From Brachyhypopomus gauderio (taxonomy: Eukaryota > Chordata > Actinopteri > Gymnotiformes > Hypopomidae), in contig NW_027507065.1 of the NCBI RefSeq assembly GCF_052324685.1, positions 1-64,000 on the forward strand: DNA of 64,000 nt, given 5' to 3'. A program made the translations under genes and the position numbers. This document shows positions 36,758 to 46,893 of the stretch, piece by piece. The stretch's first letter is position 1; each line of letters opens with the position of its first letter. The notes below the pieces were generated by a model that was not told where the DNA came from, searched no databases, and saw only the letters and a list, made by a program, of their open reading frames with translations.

Positions 36758-38461
36758 CAGAGGTGGGCAGTAACGAAGTACATTTACTTAAGTACTGTAC
36801 TTAAGTACAGTTCTTGAGTATTTGTACTTTACTTAAGTTGATTTTTTTAAAAATACTTATGACTTTCACTTCACTACAGTTGAATAACAAATACAGTACT
36901 TATCACTCCACTACATTTCTGTCCAGCTCTCGTTACTCGTTACTTCCACACACAACTCTCCTCCCCTCCCCCGATAGTATTTTCACAGGTGACAGCCTAT
37001 CAGCAATCAAGGATGTGTCTGTGAGGTGTAAAATCAAGTTCGGTGTCGCTAGTCGTTCTTTTCCTAAATAACAGCAACATGAGCGGAGACGGCGGTGATG
37101 GAGCATGCCAGGGTTGCCAACTTTTCAAGATCGCTTGGAGGGAGATTTGAACCTGGACTTGGTGGCGAGTGTAAATTGTTGATCGGGGGGTGGCGAACGT
37201 TACCGGGGCGGTGAAAAATGGACACAAATTAAGTATTATATCGCGATCGCCGGTGGTTGATAGATATAGATCAGAGGTAAATAAACTAGATTTTTTTATC
37301 GGCGTGAGATATCGGAACTGTGGCGTGAGAGCGTGTGAAAACGGTCAAATGCGTGTGTCTCACGCTCAATGCGTGAGAGCTGGCAACCCTGGCATGCTCT
37401 TTTGCACCCATGGCCGTATCTCGACAAAATGTTCCAGTTTTCTGAACGGATGAATCATTCCTATCGTTTTAAATGCATGCTTTGTTTGCCAAAAACAAAC
37501 TATATCACTGCATACCAAAATTCACCGTCCCACCTGAGGAAGTATATTACGGTATGCAGCCTAAATGTTTTGTTAAGTGACTATGTAGTCAGAGGAGCTT
37601 TGCAGTAAGGCTAGTGAAATGACTTTGCCTGCTCACTCCACTGCTAGGTCTGCTAGGATCACTATAAATGTTAACATTATATTGGCAAGTAATTCAAACT
37701 ACGGAAACATCAATAAGGGAAACTGTGTGGGTTAATCGAATCTTGTCAAATAATGTTTCCATTCTAATGTCAGTGTAGAATTAATGTCAATAATTCTAAT
37801 GTGGCTGTGATTTCTAGTTTGAAAAGAGTTTGTTAGCATGTTGGGTGGCATGGAGTTGGTGGGCTTTAGCCATACTGCAAAAGGTTGTAGCAAGGTTAGA
37901 CTACCAAGATGCCACACTGCTAATTTTACTTTGTCTTTGTTTATATTGACTGTAGCATAATGTTGTATTGGATGACTGAATACCTAACTAGCAAAGAGAG
38001 AAAACCGTCATTTTATTATTAACTTTTAATATGGTAACATAATTTGCTTAAACAGGTTAGGCTAGGCTAATCAGTGAATTGTGGTTTTAGAAAATGTTTT
38101 TGTTCCTTAAACTAAAGTGTAGGTTAAACTTTTCTGCTACCACTACCTGAATGATGTACATCATTGGAATATGCCTTATTGATTATTATCAAAGACTGTA
38201 TGAATATTATGCCCAAAGAGGATTTGGTAGGATGTATAATACTTTTAAACTATAAAGTATTTTATACAAATGTGACGGAAGGTGTACTTCTGTCACATTG
38301 TTTAATGTGATTTAATACGTATTTTTAAAAGCAAGTACTTCAGTACTTTCACTTAAGTAAGATTTTGAACATGCAACTTTCACTTGTATCGGAGTAGCAT
38401 TTGACCAGTGGTATCTGTACTTTGACTCAAGTAATGAAATTAAGTACTTCGTCCGCCTCTG
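36758..38461. mobile_element. Nonautonomous hAT element with 8-bp TSD
   Basis: The ends are CAGAGGTGGGCAGTAACGAAG (left) and the inverse GTCCGCCTCTG (right). Both ends carry long stretches of AAGTAC/GTACTT words. The flanks are the perfect 8-bp direct repeat GTCGTGAC (36750-36757 and 38462-38469), the hAT hallmark. No transposase frame is present. A second MITE is nested inside at 37109-37391. Confidence 0.88.
37109..37391. mobile_element. Nested MITE, ends CAGGGTTGCCAAC, 6-bp TSD GCATGC
   Basis: 283 bp with ends CAGGGTTGCCAACTTTTCA and, inverted, CAGGGTTGCCAGCTCTCAC, flanked by GCATGC on both sides (37103-37108 and 37392-37397). A related copy of 346 bp sits at 56399-56744 with its own 6-bp duplication. 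Its internal sequence GGCGTGAGATATCGGAA is shared by both. Superfamily unassigned. Confidence 0.85.
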
Positions 38462-39164
38462 GTCGTGACCCTGATGTGGTAGTGGTGTGGTAATGTGGCT
38501 TTGTCCACATACTTTCCACTTTACTAGGCATACCTACCATGTGGGTCCACCTTGTAGGTGTAAAGTCAGAGACAATAACTGATCTGTCTGTTCACAGTTT
38601 CTAAGTCATCTAGATATTCATCAGTGTTCACAGAGCACTGCACACATTATACCTTTGGCTGTAAATTATTGGTAATTGCAATCCTGGTCCTGTAGACGCC
38701 CTGTCCTTTATATTTTAGTGTCTTTGCTGCTCCCAGCACACTTCAAGTTGCAAGGGGTGTTAAAGCAGTGAAAGCACTCAAATGTTCAGGGCATGCACAG
38801 GACCAGGTTTGGAGAAACACTGGGTTAGTGGACTTTTTTTTAGCAAGCAGTAAATCTGAGTGTTTAAAAATGTACATTGGATCAAGCTTTATCTGATCCA
38901 ATCCTGAATAATAGCTGCTCTGTAGTGTTTAAATAGGGTCAATAAAGTATACAAAAAGGTACTGACTACAGTCTGATACTGAAGAACAGGGGTGCTGGAT
39001 CCTGGTCCTGGAGATCTATCACCCTAAAGTTCACCCATATGATCAGTGCAACTGAGAACATCCACAAAGACTTGATTTACAAGGAGGTGGTCATAATAAT
39101 CTGACTGGCATGTATAGATTACACATTAAATATGAGAAAGAAAAATAAAAACAGCTGTACTTAC
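38462..39164. other. No gene seen; old interspersed repeat sequence
   Basis: Non-coding. Motifs such as GGGGTGCTGGATCCTGGTCCTGG (38991) and CAATCCTGGTCCTGTAGA (38679) recur in fish intronic repeats. Sequence from about 39045 (AACTGAGAACATCCACAAAGA) resembles copy B at 42050, consistent with ISL2EU intron. Confidence 0.5.
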
Positions 39165-39297
39165 AGTGGGTCTTGACAACGCTTCCTCAAGGGCACTCAA
39201 GTGGGAGCCTCCACTGGCCTGACCAACACGAAGCATTTTGGATGTTGATGGCTCAATAAGACTCCAGAAGGCCATTAGATGCTCATATGTGGCAAAC
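39165..39297 (-). pseudogene. ISL2EU copy A upstream transposase exon
   Basis: Minus strand, 133 bp, bounded by an acceptor (CACACACTAG) and a donor (GTAAGT). It reads RFATYEHLMAFWSLIEP then SKMLRVGQASGG, homologous to the exon start at 22094. The C-terminal exon of the same copy lies at 30535-30918, so about 8 kb of Gypsy, LTR and MITE DNA now separates them. Confidence 0.78.
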
Positions 39298-39364
39298 CTA
39301 GTGTGTGGCAAAAATATATATATAACCAACACCGATTCCTAAGTTGATCCTTGCACTCCTCCAG

Positions 39365-40889
39365 ACATGTGTATGTGTTTCCCTACTCCAGTTCTCAACA
39401 CACCTCTACCATATTGTTCTTACTGATAAACATTGTAAGCGTGTGTTAAGAGCTGGGTGAGGGAGAAAAAACATGCACTTTCAACATGGATAGCAAGGGT
39501 GAAATACCTGATTTAAGAAAATGCAAGTATTTGTTAGTACCAAAATAACGACATGAACTGAATTTCAGCCAGTCTTTTCAACATCCAAATAGTGCATTGA
39601 ATACACCAGGGATATATTTTAGGATTCAAGCAACTGCTGCACGTTCGCCTGCTAAACTTAAAGTACATTAAATGCCTGTAAATAAAACGTATTTTGTATT
39701 CTATTTAGTGCACTACACAATGAGTGGGGAGCTATTTGGGTCATGATCTAATCAAACACAGCTACACGGTTACGCGGTTACGTCTTGTGATTATCCGTCT
39801 CACCTGTGGCTCGTCTCGTCATCACTTGGGGTTTATGGGGTCTGTCTATTTAATGTACGTTCGCGCAGTGTCCTGTGCTCGTCGTTGTCTGAGTCATACG
39901 TTTTCTGTGAGTAGCTGTGTGTTTTACGTGCGCCATCTGCGCAATATATGTACTCATATTAAAGTGACTCTGAGTGCACGGACAGCGAGCTATGTACGGA
40001 GGACGAGGGTAGTTCGCCACAGCGTTCTGCCGGGACCGTCAAGGGGAGTAACAGCCCGGGGGTGAGCGCTCCCCCTTACCGCGCCGAGGGGAGCGCGATG
40101 GACAGCTCCCGGGGTGGGAGCCCAGCCGCGCCCATGAGCTGGAGCCTGGGCAGTGAGGAGGAAGAGGAGATAGAGGTTACAGACAGCGCTCCCACTGCCA
40201 GGTTAGGAAGGCTCACACCCGGTGGAGGGTTCGCGCTGCACCCGGTGGAGGGTTTGCGGCGAGGGCAGGAGGAGGACCGCCCACTGCAGCGCCTGCAGCT
40301 CCCGCTCCCAACGTAAAACACACAGCTACTCACAGAAAACGTATGACTCAGACAACGACGAGCACAGGACACTGCGCGAACGTACATTAAATAGACAGAC
40401 CCCATAAACCCCAAGTGATGACGAGACGAGCCACAGGTGAGTAGGATAATCACAAGACGTAACCGCGTAACCGTGTAGCTGTGTTTGATTAGATCATGAC
40501 CCAAATAGCTCCCCACTCATTGTGTAGTGCACTAAATAGAATACAAAATACGTTTTATTTACAGGCAGTAAATTTAAAGTATTTAATGTACTTTAAGTTT
40601 AGCAGGCGAACGTGCAGCAGTTGCTTGAATCCTAAAATATATCCCTGGTGTATTCAATGCACTATTTGGATGTTGAAAAGACTGGCTAAAATTCAGTTCA
40701 TGTCGTTATTTTGGTAGTAACAAATATTTGCATTTTCTTAAATCAGGTATTTCACCCTTGCTATCCATGTTGACAGTGCATGTTTTTTCTCCCTCACCCA
40801 GCTCTTAACACACGCTTACAATGTTTATCAGTAAGAACAATATGGTAGAGGTGTGTTGAGAACTGGAGTAGGGAAACACATGCACATGT
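39365..40889. repeat. Large imperfect palindrome built from Gypsy LTR and flank
   Basis: Left arm 39365-39929 is inverted at 40311-40889 (565 and 579 bp) with a 381-bp spacer. The arms agree closely, except for about 14 extra bases in the right arm near 40566 and small differences near 40440. The arm includes AGTGCACTA MITE-like sequence and the R-U5-like part of an LTR also seen once more at 41041-41215. The spacer completes that LTR end and then enters the start of a gag-like frame. Confidence 0.9.
40062..40310 (+). pseudogene. Start of a Gypsy gag-like frame in the palindrome spacer
   Basis: GC-rich frame containing MDSSRGGSPAAPMSWSLG, followed by an acidic run (EEEEEIEVTD) and a glycine/arginine-rich stretch. 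It lies just after LTR-like sequence, where a gag start is expected. The frame ends where the inverted arm begins. Function is inferred only from position and composition. Confidence 0.4.
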
Positions 40890-40966
40890 TCCCGCTCCCG
40901 ATGTGGGTTCGGGGCACTGGGTCCTGTTGGCACCCCGGGACGGGTAGTGCCCTTGGTGGGGGAGTC

Positions 40967-41290
40967 TGTCACATTGAGTTCCCCGGCCCCTCCCTTTGGG
41001 CGTGTGTTTACGTCGTCTGCGTCTGTGTATCTCCGTGGGTGCGGTTACGTCGTGTGATTATCCGTCTCACCTGTGGCTCGTCTCATCATCACGTGGGGTT
41101 TATGGGGTCTGTATTTAATGTGCGTTCGCAGTGTCCTGTGCTCGTCGTTGTCTGAGTCTATGTGTGTGAACACGTTGTTTACGTTCTACGTGCGCTGTCT
41201 GCACTATATGTGTAATAATAAATACGTGACGTGTGGAAGAAAAGCAAGGACTCCTGTCTCGTCTGGCGCCTCGCCCCACGGTCACAGTCA
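40967..41290 (+). mobile_element. Gypsy 3' LTR with polypurine tract
   Basis: GGTGGGGGAG directly precedes TGTCACATTGAG at 40967. The following ~320 bp end near CACGGTCACA (41286). The 41041-41215 part is homologous to the left arm of the palindrome (GATTATCCGTCTCACCTGTGG). AATAAATACG near 41217 may be its polyadenylation signal. Confidence 0.6.
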
Positions 41291-42175
41291 TGTCAATTTA
41301 TCTAATTATGTATTTGTGGAAAACTGAATTGTGTAAGCTCTTTTCTGCTACTTCAAGGTAAAAAAAAATCTGACAAATTTTGTCATAAATTTCAGATTCA
41401 AACTCATTATTTTCTCTATCATAATTTCATAATTAATTTCACCCACATTTAGCCATGTAGTGCTCAAAGATGCTCCTCCACACTAATGCCATCTCATATT
41501 ATACTTGAACATATATAAGAGGTATTGCACTTAAAGAATTTATGAAAACTACAGCTGTAACGGGGAGAGTTGACAAATAAAGAGATAAACTCATAAATTT
41601 GACTTCCAATATCAGAATTGTGACTGTTATCGTAACTAAAACATCAAAGTTATTTATTTAAAACTTTTTACCATAATTATGATTGAATATCAAAAACATG
41701 ACATGCATGTGTTATTTAGTTTAGTTGAAAATTTTCCAGACTGCTTATAAATGTATCTCTTGGGAGAATAGTTTTACATAATAGATAAGTAATATAGATC
41801 AATGGGCTGACCTGGATGCCCCCCCCCACCACCATGGGTCGGTAGCAAAGCCCCAGCGCCATGCACCCCGGAAACCACCCACCACCCGGCAGGGCCCCCC
41901 TCCCGCCGAGGAGCCCCGAGCCGCTCCGGACCACAACCGCCCAGGGGAGCGGGCCAACCACCCCCACGCCGGAGCACCAAGACAGATTACAGTCTGATTA
42001 TTGTATAACTACAAAGTGCTATATGATCTGATCCTATATAACCTAATTAACTGAAAACATCCACAAAGAGTACGGTTACAAGGGCTGTTTATAATGTGAC
42101 CGGACTGTGTATATTATTTTAATCTTTTAAAAATATAATTTGTGTATGTTTTCTCTTTGTTTTTGCCCAATCCAG
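41291..42175. other. No gene seen; A/T-rich DNA with a GC-rich insert
   Basis: 41291-41800 is A/T-rich and non-coding. 41817-41983 is strongly C/G-rich (CCCCCCCCACC, GGAGCCCCGAGCCGCTCCGG) and looks like a fragment of a fish interspersed repeat. AGATCAATGGGCTGACCTGG at 41798 also occurs at 59870. From about 42050 the sequence resembles ISL2EU intron and ends in the acceptor TTTGCCCAATCCAG. Confidence 0.5.
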
Positions 42176-42700
42176 AAGCTAACACCAATTGAAGAGCTGT
42201 TCCTCTTTCTGATGTACTTGTCGGTTGGCCTAAAACAGAGGGATCTTGGGCACAGATTTTTTATTCACCGCACCACTGTGAGCCGGATCATCATTACGTG
42301 GGCCAACTTCTTTACACCCTTTACAGGCCTTTACACCCTGCTGGGATCCATGTGAATCTGGATGCCACCCGAAGTCATAAAGGCTCACCTGCCCAAGGAG
42401 TTCTCAAGGTACACAGACACACAGGTAGTGATTGACTGCACAGAGCTTCGCTGCCAGACTCCATCATCTTTACTGCTGCAAAGTGAAGTATTTTCAACAT
42501 ACAAGTCCCACTGCACTTTCAAAGGTATGTTGGGGATGGCACCACATGGAGCTGTGACATTTGTATCAGCACTTTACCAGGGGTCTATCAGTGACAAGGA
42601 AATCTTCAGGCAGTCAGGCATCACATCTCTACTGACACCTGACATGGCCATTATGGTAGACAAGGGATTCCTTGTTGATGACCTGGTTCCTTGTAAAGTA
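42176..42700 (+). pseudogene. ISL2EU copy B transposase: HTH and DDE core
   Basis: The exon begins KLTPIEELFLFLMYLSVGL, then RDLGHRFFIHRTTVSRII (helix-turn-helix). A TGA stop falls at 42353-42355. After it: VVIDCTELRC (first catalytic Asp), YKSHCTFKGMLGMAPHGAV, SISDKEIFRQSG and MVDKGFLVDDLVPCK (second Asp region), the order of DDE_Tnp_4 transposases. This is the only copy in the window keeping both HTH and first Asp. It is interrupted after PCK by a LINE; the remaining C-terminus resumes at 43575. Confidence 0.87.
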
Positions 42701-43574
42701 GCGGCGTCCTTCATAGGAAAGACAAAAGCCCTGATTACTGGAGAAACCGCCCAAAATGCTCCCACTGGTCAGTGGCCGTGCTCAGTGTGCAATACTGGTG
42801 TTGGCAGCAACTCGATTCTATGCCATCATTGTAAAAAATGGTGTCATAAAAAGTGCTCGAAGATAACTGGTGCATTGTCTTCAATAGCCGCAGCAAACTT
42901 TGTTTGCCCAACTTGTCAGAATCCTAACCAGCCTGTAAAGCAAACACAACTATTGGACAAGCTAGGGATTGAACATGTAACGACATTTCAATACCTGGGG
43001 GACATGATTAATACTGCCGGAACTGCTGATGCGGCAGTTCGTACTCGCATTCGAGCCGCTTGGAGCAAATGGAGACCCCTTGCTTCTATATTCACTCGAC
43101 GCGATATTCCTTTACAGCTGCGAACAAAACTGTACAGCTCAGTGATGAGGCCTGTATTGCTGTATGATGCAGAAACATGGCCCATGACCAAAAGACTTGA
43201 ACAGCAACTACACAGAACTGACATGAAAATGCTGCGATGGTTACAACGTGTAAACCTTGCTGATCACATTGAGTCCACTGAGATACTACATCGTAGTGAG
43301 CTAGGTGGAATAAGTGAAGCACTGCAAAAGCATCGGTTGCGCTGGTTTGGTCATGTAAAACCCAGTGAAAATACTGCAATAAAAACCATTATGAACCTAG
43401 AAGTTGACGGGAAACGACCAAAAGGACGCCCAAGGACAACATGGTTGACAACTATTCGAGGAGACCTGAAAACTACTGGGCTAAAGGAAGCTGATGCTTT
43501 GGATAGAGTGAGCTGGCGACATAAACTACGCGTCCAACCTTCGCTAGGGGACAACGGACGTTAAAACGACGATG
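42701..43574 (+). mobile_element. 5'-truncated LINE with zinc finger and C-terminal domain
   Basis: Inserted in the transposase exon with a 6-bp target duplication AAAGTA (42695-42700 and 43575-43580). In frame: a treble-clef-like finger CSVCNTGVGSNSILCHHC, HKKCSKI and FVCPTC, then FQYLGDMINTAGTADAAVRT, YSSVMRPVLLYDAETWPM, HRLRWFGHVKPSEN and KRPKGRPRTTW. This is the post-RT region of CR1/L2/RTE-like LINE proteins. The element stops shortly after its stop codon with ACGACGATG and no poly(A), which suggests a clade with short 3' repeats. The catalytic reverse transcriptase is not present. Confidence 0.85.
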
Positions 43575-43961
43575 AAAGTACACAGGCCTGCTTTCCTGCA
43601 CAAGAGAACACAGATGCTGGAAGATGATGTGAGAGAGACCCAGCATATTGCATGTCTAAGGGTACATGTGGAGAGGATGATTAGACAAATGAAAGAAAAC
43701 AAACTATTTGACACTGTAATACCACTCTCCATCACAGGAAGTATCAATCAAATTGTTTACTGTGGCATGTCTTCTCTCCAGCTACCAGAATGGTCCTCTT
43801 GTCAAGAAATGGGCCTCGGATGGTGGAAAGGGCTGTATGAGTACAGAATATATAACATTTGCTCTTTCCCAAGAATACTTTTTACATTCATGTACAGGGC
43901 TTTTTGTTATTATTTTAGAAATGTTACAGAATTTCCCCTGATGTTTCCCTGCTGCAATTAA
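43575..43961 (+). pseudogene. ISL2EU copy B transposase C-terminus, frameshifted
   Basis: Continues VHRPAFLHKRTQMLEDDVRE, RLRVHVERMI with KENKLFDTVIPLSITGSINQ, then loses frame at an extra T (CAAATTGTTTACTG, 43749-43762); copy A lacks that T and stays open. The true C-terminal words (VACLLSSYQNGPLVKKW) lie in the next frame from about 43759. Confidence 0.82.
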
Positions 43962-45046
43962 GGCTTTCATGATTTGAGGTAGGTTTACTAAATAAGGAAA
44001 AACAGCAGGGCAATGGTACTCCAGGGGGGTATTCCACGAAGCGAGCTAACTCAGAAAGCCGGGCTTTTAAAGACAAGCCTGGCTCATTTTGCTCAAATTC
44101 GGTTCCACAAAAGAGGCTAGACTTGAGCCTCGCTCAGTTACTACAGCAACATATACGTTTGAACTAACCTGCTCCGTACCAGGCTAGAGTTGAGGCTTAG
44201 CTTAGCCGGACCGCTTCTATTGGCTGAGCAGCGTGATGTCAGTCTCGCCATCCGGGAAACTGAATTGAGGAACAAGGTTCCGCTGCAGTTCTATCCATTA
44301 AATGGCTGTGGATGTAGCATATATTATAACATCTTTATACATTTAATTGAGTACTGTAATTATTAGTTTGGAATGATTGCAGGTTATTATTATCAAATTT
44401 TAATAATTATATTTCAAAATGCAATTTATATTTCGATCTTAAGAGTACATATTCAATGTTATTCAGTGAGGTTTCTGCACATTTTAATGTATTGGTTTAA
44501 TCTTCACAAATTCAGGTCAGTATAAAATGGAATACAGTGTCTAATCGCAGTTATGGTGCAGAAACATACATTAGCATAAACTCTATATCACAAAAAATAC
44601 AATTCTTTGTACCTGAGTATTAATAATTATTAATACTGAGTAATTTAGGTGAAGATACTTTTAGGTATATATTTATCCCCATACTTCCTCTTTTGTGTTC
44701 AAATTACAAGCAAATCATATCACTTTGCAATTTACATATGTTCAGTATAAATAATGTAAATGTGTGGTTAACTTAATGGTGCAAAAAGGAAATGGATACA
44801 GACAACTACCTTACCAAGATTTTCATACAGGTGATACAAATAATCCAAAATGTAAGCTATAAAAAGAGCAGCTAACAGTGAAGGCTGAAGGCTGATTGAC
44901 CACGGCATGCCCATTTGTAGAGAATCCAGTAGATGAGGGAGCGTGTGTAGTGCACAGAGCATTCATGCTACCAGCTCCAAGGTCATTCCAGGACAGGACA
45001 GATCCACTGGGCTTTCCGGATGACTACTTATTTGAGCACTACAGGT

Positions 45047-45194
45047 CAGGGGCGCAGATGGCACTGGGGACGGGGGGGGACATGTCCCCTCCAGATTTAT
45101 ATTGACCCCATCCGAAATCTAGCATCTACAAGCATAAACGTATATATTGTACAGCTTGGTCCCCCTCACTTCAGAATTTCCATCTGCGCCGATG
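45047..45194. mobile_element. hAT MITE in Harbinger exon, 8-bp TSD CTACAGGT
   Basis: CAGGGGCGCAGATGGCA to the inverted CCATCTGCGCCGATG, flanked by perfect CTACAGGT repeats (45039-45046 and 45195-45202). The same insertion is present at 62685-62831, so it predates the split of the two Harbinger copies. Confidence 0.87.
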
Positions 45195-45356
45195 CTACAG
45201 GTTCAGAAGACACAGTATTATATATCTTTGTAAATTACCGGGGCCATATATTGAGAAGACCACTAGACGTAGTAAAGCTCTTACCAAACCCCAAACAGTC
45301 TGTATCGCTTTGTGCTTCTTTGCCAGTCGTGCATTTCTGTACAGCTTTGGGGATGA

Positions 45357-45450
45357 GTAACTTGGAGTTAAATTTATATGACTTTAACAGACGCTCTTAT
45401 CCAGAGCACTTACCAAAGTGCTTTGTATTCATCTTAATCAACTATTTCAT
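45357..45450. repeat. Fish interspersed repeat fragment
   Basis: TGACTTTAACAGACGCTCTT and CAGAGCACTTACCAAAGTGC match a very common fish repeat core (ACAGACGCTTTTATCC type). It sits between N-terminal and catalytic parts of the Harbinger transposase and also occurs at about 63180-63230. Confidence 0.6.
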
Positions 45451-46251
45451 GCTAAATTCCTTCAATTCAAAATGCATTGAATTGTCTAGGATTTCCAAAT
45501 GTCATTGGTGCTATAGACTGTACTCACATCTGGATAAAGGCTCCATCTGTACCCATGGAGGCAGACTATGTGAACCAAAAAATTATTTCACAGCATCAAT
45601 GTACAGGTACATGCAAGTTTTGCCTACCCAACAGAAAATGTAAAGCATGTCAGTTCATGGGTTTGAATAACTTTCACCCTTTGTCACTTTTGCCATTGTT
45701 CTAGATGGTTTGCACCAGCCAATTTCTATTCTCCAACATTGAGGTAAAATGGCCCGGCTCGGTGCACGATTCCAGGATATTTTGTGCCTCCTCACTGGCA
45801 CAGAGGTTTGCTAAGGTAAGAATACTCCAACCACACAAAATAGTGCAGATTTGGCCTCAGTGTTTAACTCTACTCCTTATAATCGTAGGTGCTTTTCCTG
45901 GCTTACTGCTTGGGGATAGGGGTTACCCCTGCCAACCTTTTCTTCTTACCCCATATGCAGACCCTACAACAGATGCAGAGAGGAGGTTCAATCATGCACA
46001 TTCAAAGACAAGGGCATGCAGTGAGATGGCATTTGGACAGTTAAAGAGCAGATTTAACTGCTTGCGCCATCTCAGAGTGACTCCTGAGAGAGCCTGTGAT
46101 ATTAAAGCAGCCTGTGCAGTTTTGCACAATGTGGCAATACTGCAAAAAGAAGTAATGCCAAGAGTGCAGTTGGAGCAATGGGAAGACGACATTTTAATTG
46201 CAGACCACATGGATGGTAGAGCTGTGAGGGACATGTATGCAAACACTTACT

Positions 46252-46893
46252 TTAGTTAAGGGAATATTTTGTTTGCATTTGTTCATTAACACTATTAACA
46301 TAAAACAAGAGGCGTTTTTTTTGGAAAGAGAAATGTATTAATTGTCTTGCTGAGCCTGTGGACAGAAGAAACAAAGAACAAAAATGTAAAATCTGAGAAA
46401 CAACTGAACCTACCTTTAACATAAGGCTGTGTATCATGAAGACAGACAAGATCAGATGATGTTCCTCCTTCGATTCCCACAATGATGGGGCGTCCGCTGT
46501 TTTGCTCTAAAGCAAGGTCTTCTGCAGGAGTGAGGGCTGCTACAGGAGGCCCACCACCAGCAGCAGCAGTAGCAGTTTTCTTTCTGGTTGCTAAAATATT
46601 TTATACAGTTGCCACGTTCTCCTAACCCCGCTCATGTTACTTCTACATCAGGAAATTATTAACATTATTAATTTACTATAACACTTTTAAAATGCCAATG
46701 AATGGATTAAATTATATGCTCACGCATTTAATCTGTCTGCAATATTGTGCCAGGCAGCTTCTCTGGCTTTATTAATACAGGACGTGTTGCCTTTCTTCAT
46801 AATAACGTCTTTATATTCCTCATAAAGACGTATGAGTAGCTCCTGTTCAGCAGAAGAAAAAAAAGCTGCTCGTTCTTTCAGCTCTTTCGACAT
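46252..46893 (-). pseudogene. Harbinger Myb/SANT-like DNA-binding protein, three exons
   Basis: Exon 1 is 46893-46724 (ATG at 46893; SSAEQELLIRLYEEYKDVIM, INKAREAAWHNIADRLN), donor GTGAGC. Exon 2 is 46642-46414, beginning SNMSGVRRTWQ and ending with SGRPIIVGIEGGTSSD and QPYVK. Exon 3 is 46355-46252, terminating beside the transposase stop. The tryptophan/helix pattern is the trihelix/Myb type used as the second Harbinger protein, thought to help the transposase bind DNA and enter the nucleus. Exon 2 lacks one A in TATAAAATATTTTAG (about 46600), which introduces a stop before RKK. Confidence 0.77.

Larger units (their letters stand above)
44896..46259 (+). pseudogene. Harbinger (HARBI1-like) transposase, broken
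   Basis: The N-terminus is CPFVENPVDEGACVVHRAF then FPDDYLFEHYR. A 148-bp hAT MITE (45047-45194) splits this exon, which resumes LCKLPGPYIEKTTRRSKSL and FASRAFLYSFGDA. A further ~165 bp, preserved in the sister copy at 62993-63160, is deleted here. The catalytic half starts CLGFPNVIGAIDCTHIWIKA (first Asp), then, after an intron with acceptor TTCTAG, IEVKWPGSVHDSRIF (second Asp). A further 75-bp intron (GTAAGA at 45817 to TCGTAG) precedes LLGDRGYPCQPFLLTPYAD and ACSEMAFGQLKSRFNCLRHL (Glu). The DDE triad is visible but split over broken frames. Confidence 0.88.

Noticed and set aside
41716-41980. Glycine/proline-rich minus-strand frames
   Set aside because: Composition artefacts of the GC-rich repeat insert.
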